In this document: one piece after another, positions 1 to 12,229 of the stretch
How the letters are laid out: each line of letters starts with the position of its first letter
Numbering within the stretch: position 1 is the first letter of the stretch
Assembly (NCBI GenBank): GCA_002633005.1
Contig: NMRA01000021.1
Coordinates: forward strand, 19,312 to 83,311
Direction of reading: 5' to 3'
Source of the DNA: Phoronis australis
Taxonomy: Eukaryota; Phoronida; Phoronidae
DNA: 64,000 bases
Made by a program: the position numbers and the translations under genes
The notes under the pieces: generated by a model
The model's input: the letters and a program-made list of their open reading frames with translations, nothing else
What the model was told of the DNA's origin: nothing
Database searches by the model: none

Positions 1-262
1 ACGATGAGGCCAATAGAGAGTCGTAATGCTCAACGCCGGTAAAACCGGGCAAGGTGTGGCCCGCCGAGTCACACAGAGTCGGTGAGGTTAAGCGTACGAG
101 GATAGGACAACTATCAAACACTCCACATGGTCCGTGTCGGGTCACGGAAACCCCAAAGCAGGTAGGCCTGAAAATACGATGAGGCCAATAGAGAGTCGTA
201 ATGCTCTGCGCCGGTAAAACCGGGCAAGGTGTGGCCCGCCGAGTCACACAGAGTCGGTGAGC
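1..262. repeat. Partial tandem repeat, about 177-bp period
   Basis: The first ~86 bases recur almost unchanged at 178-262, differing by a few bases around position 31. Each copy contains the short palindrome CCGGTAAAACCGG. Only one full period is visible, and the array may continue to the left of the window. No coding signal is seen. Confidence 0.8.
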
Positions 263-1261
263 TCGGTCGTCCAAAAACTTCCAAGATGATTATATAGGAT
301 AAGAAGAAAATGCTCAGTAGCAAAGAGTTATGCAATTGAGCGTGGTCGCGGTATAACTTGCGCGAAAAAACCTTCCAAAGGAAAAACACGTCTTCCTCCA
401 GAAGATAAGTCCGTGGAATGGTTCGCTTTGCGCATGTCCGTATCTCATGGTAGTACTCGGGGGAATTCTGGGAGGAATAAAATTATTTTATAGGTAATAA
501 CATTCGTACTAATAGGCGCCCATGCCCCTTGGCAATTACATGGCCCTGGATGCTGCAGGCATACAGGGGCGATAGTACATACCCACAAAAAGTTACTCAT
601 TTCAAACTATACAAGAAATAAAATCAAATTAAACATGCATATATGCACATGGAGTTATAAACAACTCATACCGTAAGTCTGAAAATGATTCAGTCAAGAT
701 AATTTGAACAAATCGATGAAAATCTGTCACGGTTTCCTCAAGTTTCTGTTACCAGGTGCCATTTTGAGGATGTTACGTGAAATCACGCATGCTGAACGAA
801 AAAAAGTCCAAAGGACACAAATATTACAAATTTTACCTGATACCTTCCCATGCTATTTTGCATGTGTCACGCGCCAGCGTCACGCGCTTCGCTCAGTCTC
901 GCGCTAGCCTTTGCCTAACTCAAGTGACTCAGTTCAAATACTTTGTGGTTATTGCGCACGTGGTGAAAAAGTTACGGTGACCAAAAACGTGGAGTTGGAA
1001 TTCTGCATCAAAGTCACCTTAATTCTCCTAAGCTTCATCAAAGATTGCGTAGAAATAGAAAGGACCGCTGAAGAAAGTAAGTGCTTTTTTAAGTTATACT
1101 TTTAAGTGTGGAATGTATTTCTGACGAGGTGAAAACTCCTAATCGGTGGCCGGATTTGGCCTACCGTCCGTTTAAAATACAAGGGACGAAATTCGTAAAG
1201 AAAGCAATGCGAAATATTGTAGCCCTAAAGGGCCAACCGAGGGGCTATGTGTTGCTTAGTT
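263..1261. other. Intergenic, nothing recognised
   Basis: Several open frames of 60-90 codons overlap in different frames between 700 and 1105, but none shows a domain, a signal peptide or good splice borders. I regard this stretch as non-coding. Confidence 0.5.
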
Positions 1262-3189
1262 CCCATACGAAAAGGAAAAGTTGAGTGTCAATTGAGATTT
1301 AATTGAAAGTCAATTGAATTTCAATAGAAAATTGAATTTCTATTGAATATGTCTATTGAATGAAAATTCAATTGGCACTTCCCTTGCCGTGAATTCAATG
1401 GCTATTGAACGGCTATTGAATGGCTATTGAATTCCAGGACCTTTAAGATTTTCAAACCCTTTCAAACGGTTTTGGTACAGCATAAACTCTTCATGGATAG
1501 TGAAGAACTGCATACATTAAATGGAGAGTTTTTGATTTCAGCATTGTATTTTTGTCAATTTGATTGTTAAGTGACATTTATGTTTCACATATGAATGAGT
1601 AGCTTTAGTCTTGCAAACAAAATGGGAGTTTTTTTAACTGATTCAAATTGATTAAGGTTATGGAAGTTAAGTAGTAGAGCAGAGATTTCAAAATGAGTTG
1701 GGTTACAGACTAAAACCTGCATGTGCATGTAGTTGCCAAGACAAGTGTCAGTTAATGGTGTTGTGACCTAACATATTTGATTTACTTTAATTACTTAAGA
1801 CTTAGAAACACGTTTTCATGATTCTGTGTTAAAATTCTCACATCAGAGCAATGAGAGAAAAGTAATTTTTTATTTTGGTTACATGAACTGAAAGTAAATA
1901 ATTGAGCAATAGGCACTAAGTAAGAGATGTATCGGATGTCAGAGGTTTGCCATTGCCAACAGTCATCTACCGGTAGTGTCTCTGCAGTGGTTTAATTAAC
2001 TGTTCTGCTCATAGGACTAAAAATCAAACTTCAGCTATGAGTTTCCATTAGTGTAGCAAATAACTCCCTTATTAATGCTTTTAGTCAAAATCATATTAAA
2101 TTTTCTCAAAACTATGGCTAATTAAATAAGAAAGCACTCATGTATTTCCTGAGCGACAAGCTCAATACAAAATTCAACTTTACTTAATACTTTATTTGAT
2201 ACACAATAACTGGATATTTTTCAACTTTTTAGTACAGAAGAAGATTTTGAAAATATGCATGATGAAGTGAAAAGACTATAACTCTTGGGAGCTAATGTCC
2301 ACTGACCTACCAACACTGTGCCGGTCATCAGTTCCTGTTGTGGACAGATACCTCAAATTAATGGATTATATCAAGTCTCAGTGCTCTGAAAAGTGCAGAC
2401 TCCAGAGTTCTGCAGAGACCATGAAAGGCTGTACAATGCCGACATTTAAAGATTTGGTATCACATGTGGACCGTGCTTTTAAGACAACTAATATTTTGCT
2501 GCTATAGCTTTGTATGCCTGAAATTATTTTTTATTTTATCGCCTACATTTATTTAGCTAACTGGATATAAAATACTCATTTACCCTTCAACGTATGGATG
2601 TGTTCAACTAAGTTCATAGTGTCATATGATTATTTCATGTACGAGGCTCAGCTACAAATAGCCAACATTAGATTCTTCAAAATGTTTGCAAAGGCTGCTA
2701 CTTTCAAATGCCTAAGGTTCTGTCTTTGTTTTTCTTTGACTGATGCTGTATGATAATTGTAATACTTGTGCAAGTTTCGATTTAAGGTTTCGAAATATTC
2801 AGTTGTCTATGATTTGATTGTATTCATGCATGCCAGGTTGTTGAATGAAGATTGTGAACTATTCTTATCTCTTGAACAGGTTAACAACAATTCATCCTAT
2901 TTTTGAAAGAGTTAATTTATTATAGAAAATACTTGAAATTCAAATTATTCTGTATAATTAGAAAAATTGAATGGCCATTGAACGGCTATTGAATGGCCAT
3001 TGAACGGCTATTGAACGGCTATTGAATCATTATTGAATATGGGATGATCCTGTACTGCATGGATAATTGAATGGCTATTGAACGGCTATTGAATTCCTAT
3101 TGAATGGCTATTGAATATGCTAATGAATTGAATCAATTCATTTACATGGGAAAAACTTCAATTGAATCTCAATTGAACCTTCGTATGGG
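1262..3189. mobile_element. Non-autonomous DNA element with TTGAATGGCTA subterminal repeats
   Basis: The element begins CCCATACGAA and ends TTCGTATGGG, an exact 10-bp inverted end. Just inside each end is a cluster of short direct repeats of the type ATTGAATGGCTATTGAACGG (1279-1435 and 2968-3175). The interior is AT-rich and has one 70-codon frame at 2295-2507 with no recognisable domain. A truncated second copy lies at about 42098-43022 in the same orientation. Clustered subterminal repeats bounded by short inverted ends are typical of non-autonomous cut-and-paste elements. No clear target duplication was found, so the superfamily is unknown. Confidence 0.65.
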
Positions 3190-3559
3190 TTGTATTCATA
3201 CATTCAAAGCAGATAATCCCGTTGGCATTGGGTCAAAAAATACCGTCGGAGGTCGTAAAGTCGTAAGTGCTCTAAAGTCGTAAACAATAATTTCCACGTC
3301 TGCGCTGTCCCGCGACATCTAGCGTTGAAGTTTCCAGCGTTCGTCTGCTATTCACGACTTTAGGGCCTCATTCAAAATGGCCGGCGATATCAGCAACCAT
3401 TTTAAAACTCTGCTTACGGAGACGCACATTGGCAAAACACGAATATTTGTAAAGACTGATATATGTCCATGGCATCACACGAGCAGTTGCTAACGGACAT
3501 TGGGTAGTATGACAATCAACTGCTTTTTTATGCATATATTCACGCCTTTAGGTCACCGG
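3190..3559. other. Intergenic, nothing recognised
   Basis: The stretch contains the short repeated phrase AAAGTCGTAA (about 3255-3285). No gene or structured repeat is otherwise seen. Confidence 0.4.
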
Positions 3560-4110
3560 AGTCTACAAGCGACAAGTATTAGCAAGAACACCATTTTTCA
3601 AAAATTTTAGAAAATGTGCATGTAATATACATCATGAGAAAGCTATCTACGAGAGTAAAAGAATGGTGCAAAAATTTTTCAATTGGACTTACGGTTGCGG
3701 AGAAAATGTTTTTTTATTGTCAAATTTTTTGGTAAAAATTCTGTAAAATCAAATTTGCGAGCTTGAAATATTATGGTTATAAATCTACGTAACGTAGAAA
3801 GACATGTTATACATCATTTCAAAGAAATTTTTATGATGAATAATTAGCAAAAAAGAACATTCCGATTGGACGTTCTTGTGCCAAGATATTGACCTTAAAA
3901 TCAACAAAGCCAACAAAGAAAAGTCATTCCGTACAATTTTGTCGTTTCAAATTGGCATAAAATAACAATTACTCAAGGACAAAAATAAGCTAGTATCATT
4001 CCAAGATTTTGCACCAGGAAAATTGAAATATGATAATTGGTTGGGCAAATTATTGATACTATTTTGTGATTTTTTTGTTGACATGCAGTTTGCGACTGAC
4101 TTGACTTTGT
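3560..4110 (+). repeat. Left arm of long inverted repeat (partner 6890-7440)
   Basis: The sequence from about 3590 to 4080 is recognisable, in reverse complement and diverged, at 6890-7410. Matching landmarks are AAATTTTAGAAAATGTGCAT against ATGCACATTTTCTAAAATTT, and the GGACTTACGGTT / AACCGTAAGTCC block. The arms enclose about 2.8 kb that includes another dispersed repeat (4800-5700), so this is either one large foldback element or two copies of one element in opposite orientation. Confidence 0.65.
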
Positions 4111-4799
4111 CAAAATGTATCACCATAAAAAATTAAGGATAACGAAACAAAATTTCAAATATGTATGGCCTGACCTACAAAAATGCTGGGCTCGACATAA
4201 CGAGCTGCAGGTCGCATTTGCGACCTGAACATTGGAAATGCGAGCTGAGATTTTTGTCAGCTCGAATCATATCGCAAAATGCGACCTGGAACTTCCAACG
4301 TATGCGAGCTGAGTTTTTATGCTTCTCGCCAGATACCTGGCAAATATAAAGCAACTCTTGTCAATGCAACTGTTATTGGGTTGTTGCCAAATCCAAGTTC
4401 AAAAGAACAATAAACGAGAAAACCCTGCCGATAACTTGTAAGAAAGTCACGTGAACATGGGATATGCGGAATCGATATTTGATGCGTTTCACATTTTCGG
4501 CCACTTTTTCAAATTTGCGGATTTGCCGAAGAAAGTTTCGAACCACTGCATAACGTGATAAAACGTCACAAAACAGCAGTGCTTCTACTAATTCTTAAGC
4601 GACCAACTTACCAAACTTTGTGGTGGACAAAAATGTTTTTTCGCATAAGATGACCTTATTACATGCATCAAATACATGCGCGCAGCCCTCCTAAATTAAA
4701 GGGGGGCTCGAAACCTGTCATCAAAGACATTAGTCGGGAACTATCCATTCATGAAACGGGTAGCATAGCATCGATAAGAAATGAATATTGGCACTAATT
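4111..4799. other. Spacer inside the inverted pair
   Basis: The 62-codon frame at 4161-4349 runs through a locally repeated GCGAGCTGAG / TGCGACCTG phrase and looks like repeat rather than gene. Nothing else is seen. Confidence 0.35.
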
Positions 4800-5700
4800 C
4801 CCGACAATTTCTAATACTATAAAACATGTTTGCGTTATTTTTGAGATGGATTGTTTGATTAACCATCATTGGTGTTTTTAAGCCGAACATCCGATAAAAT
4901 GAAAACTGACAGTGAATGCTTACACACGCTTACACCGAAAAATAACTGTCAGATAGTTACGTACGCATCCAGCTACACGGCGACTAATATGGGCCTTACC
5001 AAGATAAATGTCGAAAGTTTTTAGCACGAGACCGGCAAGTACTGAATGAAACACGCTCTGGTTCAGGCCTACTGCTTGTGCAAATTTCTTTAGACTTATC
5101 TACCTAGTTAAATTGTGTGGCTCTGGCCAAAAGACGGTCCCTGCTTTGGCAAATGAACTCTGGTGACACGCACGTACTCGCTTACAGGCAGACAAACTTC
5201 ATAACAGACATCACGTGTCAACAACATGTGTGTTCGTCCAGACATTTTTCTCGCCATGTTGCCGATCATACATGTAGATGGCACGATGTTGCACAGATTT
5301 GTACTTAAACCTGCCGTTAATCCAAACTCCACGGGAACTTAAAAAATCATAGACGCTACTTATAAAACTTAATGAGGATTTCACGTAATTTGCTTGAGTA
5401 GAAACCATTTTTATTCAAGCATTGAAGTCGCCATATCGAAGACGGCGATTTCGATAGTCAGTCGGCGAGTTTTCGCCCTGGGATTTCAATCTGTAAAATG
5501 ATCGTAATTTAGCAGCAAAGTTTGATAGCAATGCACCACAGTTTTGTTGAAAGTCTTTCATAGATTACATATACGTCCCAGAGTGTAAATTTGATGAATC
5601 TTAGCTTCCGATTTCACCCGTTTCGGAGACTGGGTTTCAACTGCCTTGGGTTATAAAAAGCACCCCCCCCCCTGAACCGAACTTTTCTAAGCACCCTGGG
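4800..5700 (+). mobile_element. Dispersed element, copy 1 (inverted copy at 40447-41362)
   Basis: About 0.9 kb matches 40447-41362 in reverse complement at high identity. The right end here (about 5680-5740) reads as a decayed form of the phrase GGGCGGTTATTACGGCGAAT found at the end of the other copy. A similar terminal phrase without the body occurs near 36640-36715. The long frames inside (5108-5408) are mutually overlapping and do not look coding. Confidence 0.7.
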
Positions 5701-5864
5701 CAGTAATTACAGCAATTACTGTATTTGGTTTTCAACCCAGAAGACTAAACTCGCGAAATTTTACGTGAAACTTCGTGAAAGAACAAAAGGGAGCCTTGCG
5801 AACACGATTATGTAAGTAGTTTTCACTTTCTTGCACTTAAAAGTTGAAAAAGTCGCCTGTTCCC

Positions 5865-5865
5865 N
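5865..5865. other. Single N, probable contig join
   Basis: This is one undetermined base. No duplicated sequence was recognised on its two sides, unlike the joins at 41363 and 54610. Confidence 0.6.
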
Positions 5866-6285
5866 ACCCATCAGGCGGTGCTTTTAAGCTCCTGATGCTG
5901 TTTAGGAGTCCGCGAAGAAGTACCGTATGCCAACACAACCTCTTAAGACACTGTCAGACAAATACTGACATGACATATCTAGCTATTTCTTTTTTTCTTT
6001 TCACAACTTTGTAATTTAATAGTATTATGTCACCTTTGTTTAAATGTTGTGCATAATTTCCAAGTAGGGTAACATTTTCGCATAACGCAGTTCAAATAAT
6101 TTTTATATGCCATAGCAACAAATCATTTATGACTTATAGTATTCTTTCAGGTTCTCGGATATCTGTCTTCGTTTAGTATTCATTACGACGAAGATGAGGC
6201 TATCTACTCCTTTCAGTTGATGGATGACTTTGGTCAAAGGGACTTCGAAATGCTGGAATAACTCAATGTTACATATAGATATTCC

Positions 6286-6600
6286 AATGACTTACGGTAG
6301 TCAGAAAGGGTTTGCCCCCCCCCCCTTCCTTAAGAACGCCACAAGTCTGTGTAAGGCACTCCACTGACTTAGTCAGTGAAAGGGTTGGTTTGGCCCTCTT
6401 TTCTTGAGGATGCCACAAGTCTCTAAGGTACTCCGCTGACGTACCGTAGTCAGTGAAAGGGTTTGGCCCCCTTCCTAGGGGATACCACAAGTCTGTGTAA
6501 GGAACTCCACTGAGCATCTGTTTACTTGAAGATACTCCACTGTCAATTGTCACTGAAAGGGTTTGGCCCCTCCTTCCACAAGGATGCCTTGAGAACTTAT
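6286..6600. repeat. Tandem repeat, about 75-80 bp, four units
   Basis: Units share GTCAGTGAAAGGGTTTGGCC, a C-rich run and GATGCCACAAGTCTGTGTAA. Four diverged copies are visible. The open frames crossing the array, on both strands, arise from its periodicity. Confidence 0.75.
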
Positions 6601-6889
6601 TTATCAGTCCATCATAGATTCATTTTTGTGTTCATATCACTTGAGACAATTTTAGGATATGAAAATTGCAGTTGTTGGTTTCATAGCATGAACATTCCTG
6701 GATGGCTCATGACAGGGCCTTCATTTTATTACATTGTTGCGGAAAGTTTATGTAAAAGTTTTATTTATTATATGTCTTTCAGAAGCTTGTATTAAAATGT
6801 TCGATTGATCGTACTTGTCATCAATACATTTTTGAAATGATGTTTGTTTATCTTTAATTTTGATTTAATAATGTAATTGATTTTGACAA

Positions 6890-7440
6890 CGTTAAGCCGG
6901 TTGCAAACAGCATGATTGTTGAAAACAATAACACAAATAATATCAATAATTTGCTCAATCAATTATCAAGTTTCAACTTTCCTGATGAAAAATCTTTAAA
7001 ATGATACCTTATTTTGTTTTTTCCTGGAGTAATTGTTATTTTATGAAAATTCGAAATCGCAAAATTGTACATAGTGACTTCTCTTTGTCAGCTGTGTTGA
7101 CTTAGAGATCAATATCTTCGAAAAGGAACGTTTAATCGAAATGTTTTTTTTTTTTGGAAATTATTCATCATAAAAAGTTCTTTAAAATGATGTATTACAT
7201 GTCTATTTACGCTTCTTGTTCTTGAAATAATAATATTCTGAACTCGCAGATTCGATTGGACAGAATTTTTACCAAAAATTTTGACACGAAAATAACATTT
7301 TCTCCGGAACCGTAAGTCCAATTTAAAAAATTTTACTATCGTTATCGAAAAGAGCTTTCTAATAATCTATATTACATGCACATTTTCTAAAATTTTTGAA
7401 AAATGCTGTTCTCTCTATTTACGGAAGAAATACACATGCA
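6890..7440 (-). repeat. Right arm of long inverted repeat
   Basis: Reverse-complement partner of 3560-4110. The arms differ by many substitutions and small gaps, so the duplication is old. Confidence 0.6.
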
Positions 7441-8229
7441 GTGGTACCTAGCTGTATTTTGACGAAAGTCTTCACACAGCTCGCTGGCAGGCCAGTGGCG
7501 GATCTACGTTTTCAGCAAGGGGGGTTTAGGATTCCCGCCAAGATCGAATCGTAGGCGCTTGGCACCGAGCGGGGGGAGGTCGGGAGTGGGGTTTCCCCTC
7601 CCATGTAAGATATTTTTTGTTTTTGTAGCCAAATAGTGAAACTTCCATGCATCCTGGTAAGTTTCTGGCACTTAACATGTCTCCGGAGTTTTTCTTAAGA
7701 TAATTAAAAACACTTCTCGATTTCGTCACATAAACTTGGCACATAAGTTTCGTGAAACCATATTGTGCCCATCTGGGTAAGAGTCACGCCACCAGCAAAA
7801 ATTTTTGTTAGAACATCTGCTTACACACCCTTTTTTAGCATACGAAAAGTCGTATACGAAAAAGTGTGGTGTGTATACAGGGGTTTAGACAATTTCCAAA
7901 TATTCAAGAGCATAATTAAGGAGCACCGACGGGGCGTAAAAACTTGAATATCAGATGATCCCGTAACAGAAGTCTCAAGTTGTTTAAGAACGAAGAGCTG
8001 TACTGTTAGTCCGGAAATAAACGTGTGTTCTGTCTCGTTACAAGAAAAACTGGCGAACGATGGTGCTCTCAGCTCGTAGTCTATTATTAAAAGTGACAAT
8101 TAATAATTAGGTATCATTTTATTAAGCTGAATCACGTTGACAACAATTGAAAAACGTCAAATCTATCAGGAAACAAATCATCTGAAATCAGTTTCACGAA
8201 ACCAAAACATGTTCATGGTGGTGAAAAGA

Positions 8230-8490
8230 CATACCAGATGTACACTGAGAGTACACAAAAAGCTGACCTGGTCCGTCACGAGACCAAGAGTACACCTGTG
8301 CTTATTATCCCTATAAAAATAGTCGATCTGTCGCGGGACCAAACAGTACTGGGTGAGATAAATAGTTTTACAAAGCACACTTTGGTAAAAAAATCATAAG
8401 ACTAGTTCGCCGAGGGACCAGAAGTACACTGAAACTCAACATCTACACCAATGAAGCTGGCCTGGTCCATCGTGAGACCTAAAGTGTACT
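8230..8490. repeat. Short tandem repeat inside hAT element, about 80 bp, four units
   Basis: Diverged units share CTGGTCCRTCRYGAGACC followed by AGTACAC-type sequence, at roughly 8255, 8325, 8405 and 8458. Such repeats are often subterminal in hAT-like elements, where transposase binds, although here they lie about 0.75-1.0 kb inside the left end. Confidence 0.6.
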
Positions 8491-8539
8491 ATGCAAAAAA
8501 TGTTGAATTGAAAACTTCTCTCTAAAATTTTCATCCCCA

Positions 8540-8905
8540 GTGGTTACTCATACGTTAGTCCTATCCTTCTGTTGTCTAGACTGCCGAGGAATTTGTATAT
8601 CGGATCCAATGATTTGCTCGTCTTGGAACCATTCTACCCAGATATCTTCGATGTTTGTTCCCAACCCTTGCACTTCGTCAACTGCTGTGTCAATGAGCTT
8701 GTAAGCCTCTACAATGTCAGCATCTCGTTTTGCAGCTCGGTTGACACTAAGACCCTTGAGGTTGCCAAGTCCATTCGAAAGACTTACATGCGCAACTAAA
8801 TTTGATCCGTTCTTCATGGACTACTTCAAACCTAGACGAAGCATCCCAGGACCTATTTGCATCTCGTGCAATTTTCGAAATAAACGTCCCAATGTCTGAA
8901 CGCTT
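8540..8905 (-). pseudogene. hAT transposase fragment (C-terminal half)
   Basis: An open frame ending at 8548 reads L-S-V-N-R-A-A-K-R-D-A-D-I-V-E-A-Y-K-L-I, then a helical stretch, then I-P-R-Q-S-R-Q-Q-K-D-R-T-N-V. The series (l)Q-x-R-x-x-D-I-v-x-A, acidic W-F and P-R-x-x-R-Q-x-x-R-x-N is the well-known segment before the dimerisation domain of zf-TTF/ZMYM-like hAT transposases. A second frame just upstream (D-A-N-R-S-W-D-A-S-S-R-F-E-V-V-H-E-E-R) supplies the preceding W-D-(x)n-R block after a frameshift. The frame stops where the family continues, and the catalytic core is absent. It lies within the TIR-bounded element 7493-9847. Confidence 0.7.
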
Positions 8906-10169
8906 GAAACCCAAAGTACTAATATCAAATAAATGCCCATGGGCATGAGCGTTTCATCGGGTGAGCCTTTCTGCGGAAATTCCCAGTATAGTGTGCTTAT
9001 TGCAGGTAGACAGACGGTAGGTGTTGAGGTCGGAACTAGGGCTCCTTAGGAGGCCTATTGAACATCGCACGAGTCCCGCAAGACTTTGTTGTGAAAGAAC
9101 AGCCTCCCCGCAATTTCTGGTACTGTACACTTTTCGCGAATGCGGTCACTTTCTCAATATGAGTGCCCCCTTCATTGGTCATTCCTTGTATAGACATAAC
9201 TTGTTATAGAGTGTGTCTTCAAACGGACTCGCGACCAGACCACGGCGCCCGCCACAATAGCAATTCTTCGGAAAAAGAATTTTTTAAAAAATATTACATT
9301 TACATGTACACAATATTACATGTACATGTACACTTTGGATATTGCGCAAGACCACTTTACTATACATCAGTTACAAACGTGTGGAGTGTAATAGAATGAC
9401 GCGGCATGACCGATGAGATAAAAACGTTGCACGTCAATTCGCCTGAATATCAGGGTTGCGGCACCGTAGTATTTCCCCTAATCAAATCAAAACATATCTT
9501 AGAGTAAAGAAGCTAGTTACCTAAAGAAATCAGCTATAGAACTGCTCTTTCAGCGGTGAATCCATCTAAAATGCTTGGTTGTTTCAGAAGTGTCGACGGA
9601 AGTGCGCGCACAATAAATCCCCGCGCGTTTTGCCGATGAGCCACAAAGACTCAGCAATTCAAAAAACTATATTTTCAGAGTTAAACCCCCCCCCTCATTT
9701 TTCTCCAAGTTGGTTTACTTGGGGTTTACACACGCTGGCGGTGCCGTTTTTGTTTTGCTTGAGACGCTTTTGGTTTTTTTTTAATTTTTGGGTCCTGGCC
9801 CGAGGGGGGGTTAAACCCCCTGAACACCCCCCGTAGATCCGCCACTGCATGCTACAAGCTGGGAAGATCACCCCTGTAGCCAGTATATCTTACATGACTG
9901 ATTAACTCCATTCTGGCATTTCTTTTTGGATCGAGGGCCGGCTCACTTTTCATCGATAATTGCTCTAATCTCCGATCAGATCGTATGCCTATCTACTGTA
10001 TAACCTGACTGGGCTGCGCTGCTAAAAATGAAAGTTTAGTTATAATATATTTGAACATTAGCAAATAGCATTTCTGAATTCCTTGTAAAATGCTGATCAT
10101 GTTTAGTTTTTGAATCACCAAAATCGCCCAACTAGAACCGAAGATAAGGACGAACCTTATTCATTACTG

Positions 10170-10981
10170 TAGGGACGTGACAAAGTCTTATCTCAACGCT
10201 GATTGGCTTTTCCCAGATGTTGCGTAATGGCGATTATCGATTAGACAGCCATTGTTTCACGGTGGCTATAGTATTTCCACTCTCTCTCCTCCAGAAACCA
10301 AGAAAACAGGGAACCACATTATTGATGACGTAGACAGTAAATTCTTCTAGGCATACGTCATTTTCTTTGTTGTGTTTTCATTCTTGTTAAAGCGTGTGAC
10401 TGGTGAGAAGTTGGGGGAATTTTTCGCTCCTGTTTGACAGCTTGTATTTTGAAAGGTAAGGCATTGATTCTTATGAAATGTAATATGTTTTCTTTTTTTA
10501 TATCTCTTACAACTGTTCACCAAATTTCATTCCAATCAATTCACCGTATCATGATCTGCTAACTCCGTGAAAGTTAAGACCCGAGGCAGGCATTCTCGCT
10601 GACCAGCCATTACGGACCAGTGTATCAGCATTGCCGTTTATGGTTAACAATTGCTCTTAAATTAGGTAGATTGACTAGTTTATGTAAATTAATAGCAGAA
10701 TTGATCAATTTGGATGAAGTTCCATACATTTTCATGTGTATTTTTTGTATATGGATGACTTTGTAAGGTGTAGTATAGGTGATCTTGGTCCGGCGAATTT
10801 TGGTCACGTGATCAAATCCCAGAGATTTGATTGGCTCAAAACCCGAATTCTTTGATAATGTTTNAACGGCTCAACGGATTTTGTTAATTTTTTTTTTGTT
10901 TGCATCTGTTTTTGGTGTTTTTTTAAATCAATCCATTTTTAAACATTAAATAAGAATTTGAATTTTTTTGTCACGTCCCTA
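10170..10981. mobile_element. 812-bp hAT-type non-autonomous element with 8-bp TSD
   Basis: The ends are TAGGGACGTGACAAA and TTTGTCACGTCCCTA, a perfect 15-bp inverted repeat, directly flanked by CATTACTG on both sides (10162-10169 and 10982-10989). An 8-bp target duplication with TIRs starting TAGGG is diagnostic of the hAT superfamily. There is no transposase reading frame. The perfect ends and duplication suggest a fairly recent insertion. An N at 10864 lies inside. Confidence 0.9.
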
Positions 10982-10989
10982 CATTACTG

Positions 10990-11775
10990 TTTTCAATAAG
11001 CAAAGACTGTCCTGGGTACTGGAGCCAGATGTTATGCACGCTCAGTCACGCCTGGAAAAGTTGCTGAAAGACAGAACGCCGTCATGGGTGATGCTTGTAA
11101 CACATTATGACAAAATAGCATACGAGATTACCTTTTGAAGAGAGGAAGAAACAGCAAACGGCCAACAAAGTCGGTGCTTCCATTCTATGTTGCTCTCGCT
11201 AGTGGTGATGAATGTAAGACAGACGACAAACCTTTAAAAGGGCGCCAATGTTTGAATTCTGCGAGTTATCACTAGATAGCGCTGCTATCTGCGGCTGGGA
11301 TCGACTACATGAACATGTACTTGTGAAAGAAGTTCAATGTACTCGGGAGAAAAATGATTAACTCCTAGAAAGTGAAATTATCTGTTGCTGTATAAAATAA
11401 ATAGAACCAAGTAAATTGCGCAAGTAAAAAGTTTGACAACACAAAATCATATCTGTTAAAAATCCATCATTGAACCCGGCTAAAAAGCACTTATAGCCGG
11501 TGTTCACTTCATACTGAAGCTGGGAAGAAAGATTGAGAATCCTTTCTAAATAAAAATCATTTTTATGTCTTGCTAAATAATTAAGAATTATCCAGGGCCC
11601 ACAGGTTTCGCCTTTAAAACGACGTGAATCTGCCCGAATTCGTGTAAAATTCGCAAACACTATCGGGATTACGTCACAGCCAACAATGGCATGCATGACG
11701 CGAATCATACATGTATATGCCTGATCATTCTCGTTCACGTCGCTTTGCAAAACCTCTCACTCATAAGTTTCATTC
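10990..11775. other. Intergenic, nothing recognised
   Basis: A 130-codon frame on the minus strand (11358-11750) has no signal peptide, domain or codon pattern that I recognise and is not flanked by convincing splice sites. It is probably chance. Confidence 0.4.
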
Positions 11776-11990
11776 GCGCACCCAGCCTAAAATATTGGGG
11801 AGGGGTCTCGAAGTTTTCGGTATGCGGACCTTTTGACAAAAATCAACGGGGACTGAAAAACGGGTTTCTGAGGTTCAGCGCAGAATTCCTGTGGACTTAA
11901 TGTATGTCTCGTTTAAACATGGAAACTTTTTTTTCGCCAAATTCGTCAATTTGGGGGCTCGTTCGAGCCTCTGAACCCCCCTGGGTGCGC
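11776..11990. mobile_element. MITE, family GCGCACCCAGCC, copy A
   Basis: The element begins GCGCACCCAGCCTAAAAT and ends CCCTGGGTGCGC. Similar elements with the same internal phrases (GGTCTCGAA-TTTT, then GG-ACCTT) are at 16849-17086 and 55633-55781. No coding capacity is seen. Confidence 0.75.
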
Positions 11991-12229
11991 CCATGAGTTT
12001 GTGTTTGTGATGCCACTCTCATTCGATGATCTACACTTTCAACTATCGCCCGACGAAAGACATGATGTAAACGACACGAAAGATTGTTAAACAAACTATC
12101 AAAGGCTAACGAACATTTTAATTTTCAATGAAACATGTACAGTATCAAGAAGGTCTGCCACCCAAATACACATACAGAATATTTAGCTCATGATCCGCTG
12201 CAGTCCGAGGAGAACCTTCACTATTGAGT

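Larger units (their letters stand above)
7493..9847. mobile_element. Decayed hAT-type DNA transposon
   Basis: The left end CAGTGGCGGATCTACG and right end CGTAGATCCGCCACTG form a perfect 16-bp inverted repeat. The flanks CAGGC and CATGC fit a 5-bp target duplication with one mismatch. The interior contains a hAT transposase relic on the minus strand (8540-8905). The related small elements at 13074-13229 and 18298-18528 have similar ends and exact 5-bp duplications (CTTAC, TAATA), which supports one family. The coding part is broken, so the element is dead. Confidence 0.75.

Noticed and set aside
5108-5408. Overlapping frames of 63-74 codons
   Set aside because: Three frames on two strands overlap in a dispersed repeat, and the inverted copy at 40.4-41.3 kb does not preserve them.
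6286-6600. CRISPR-like spaced repeat
   Set aside because: The units are diverged along their whole length with no constant repeat and variable spacer pattern. The genome is also eukaryotic.
11358-11750. 130-codon minus-strand open frame
   Set aside because: No domain, signal peptide, splice context or repeat membership was found. A frame of this length is expected by chance in 64 kb on two strands.
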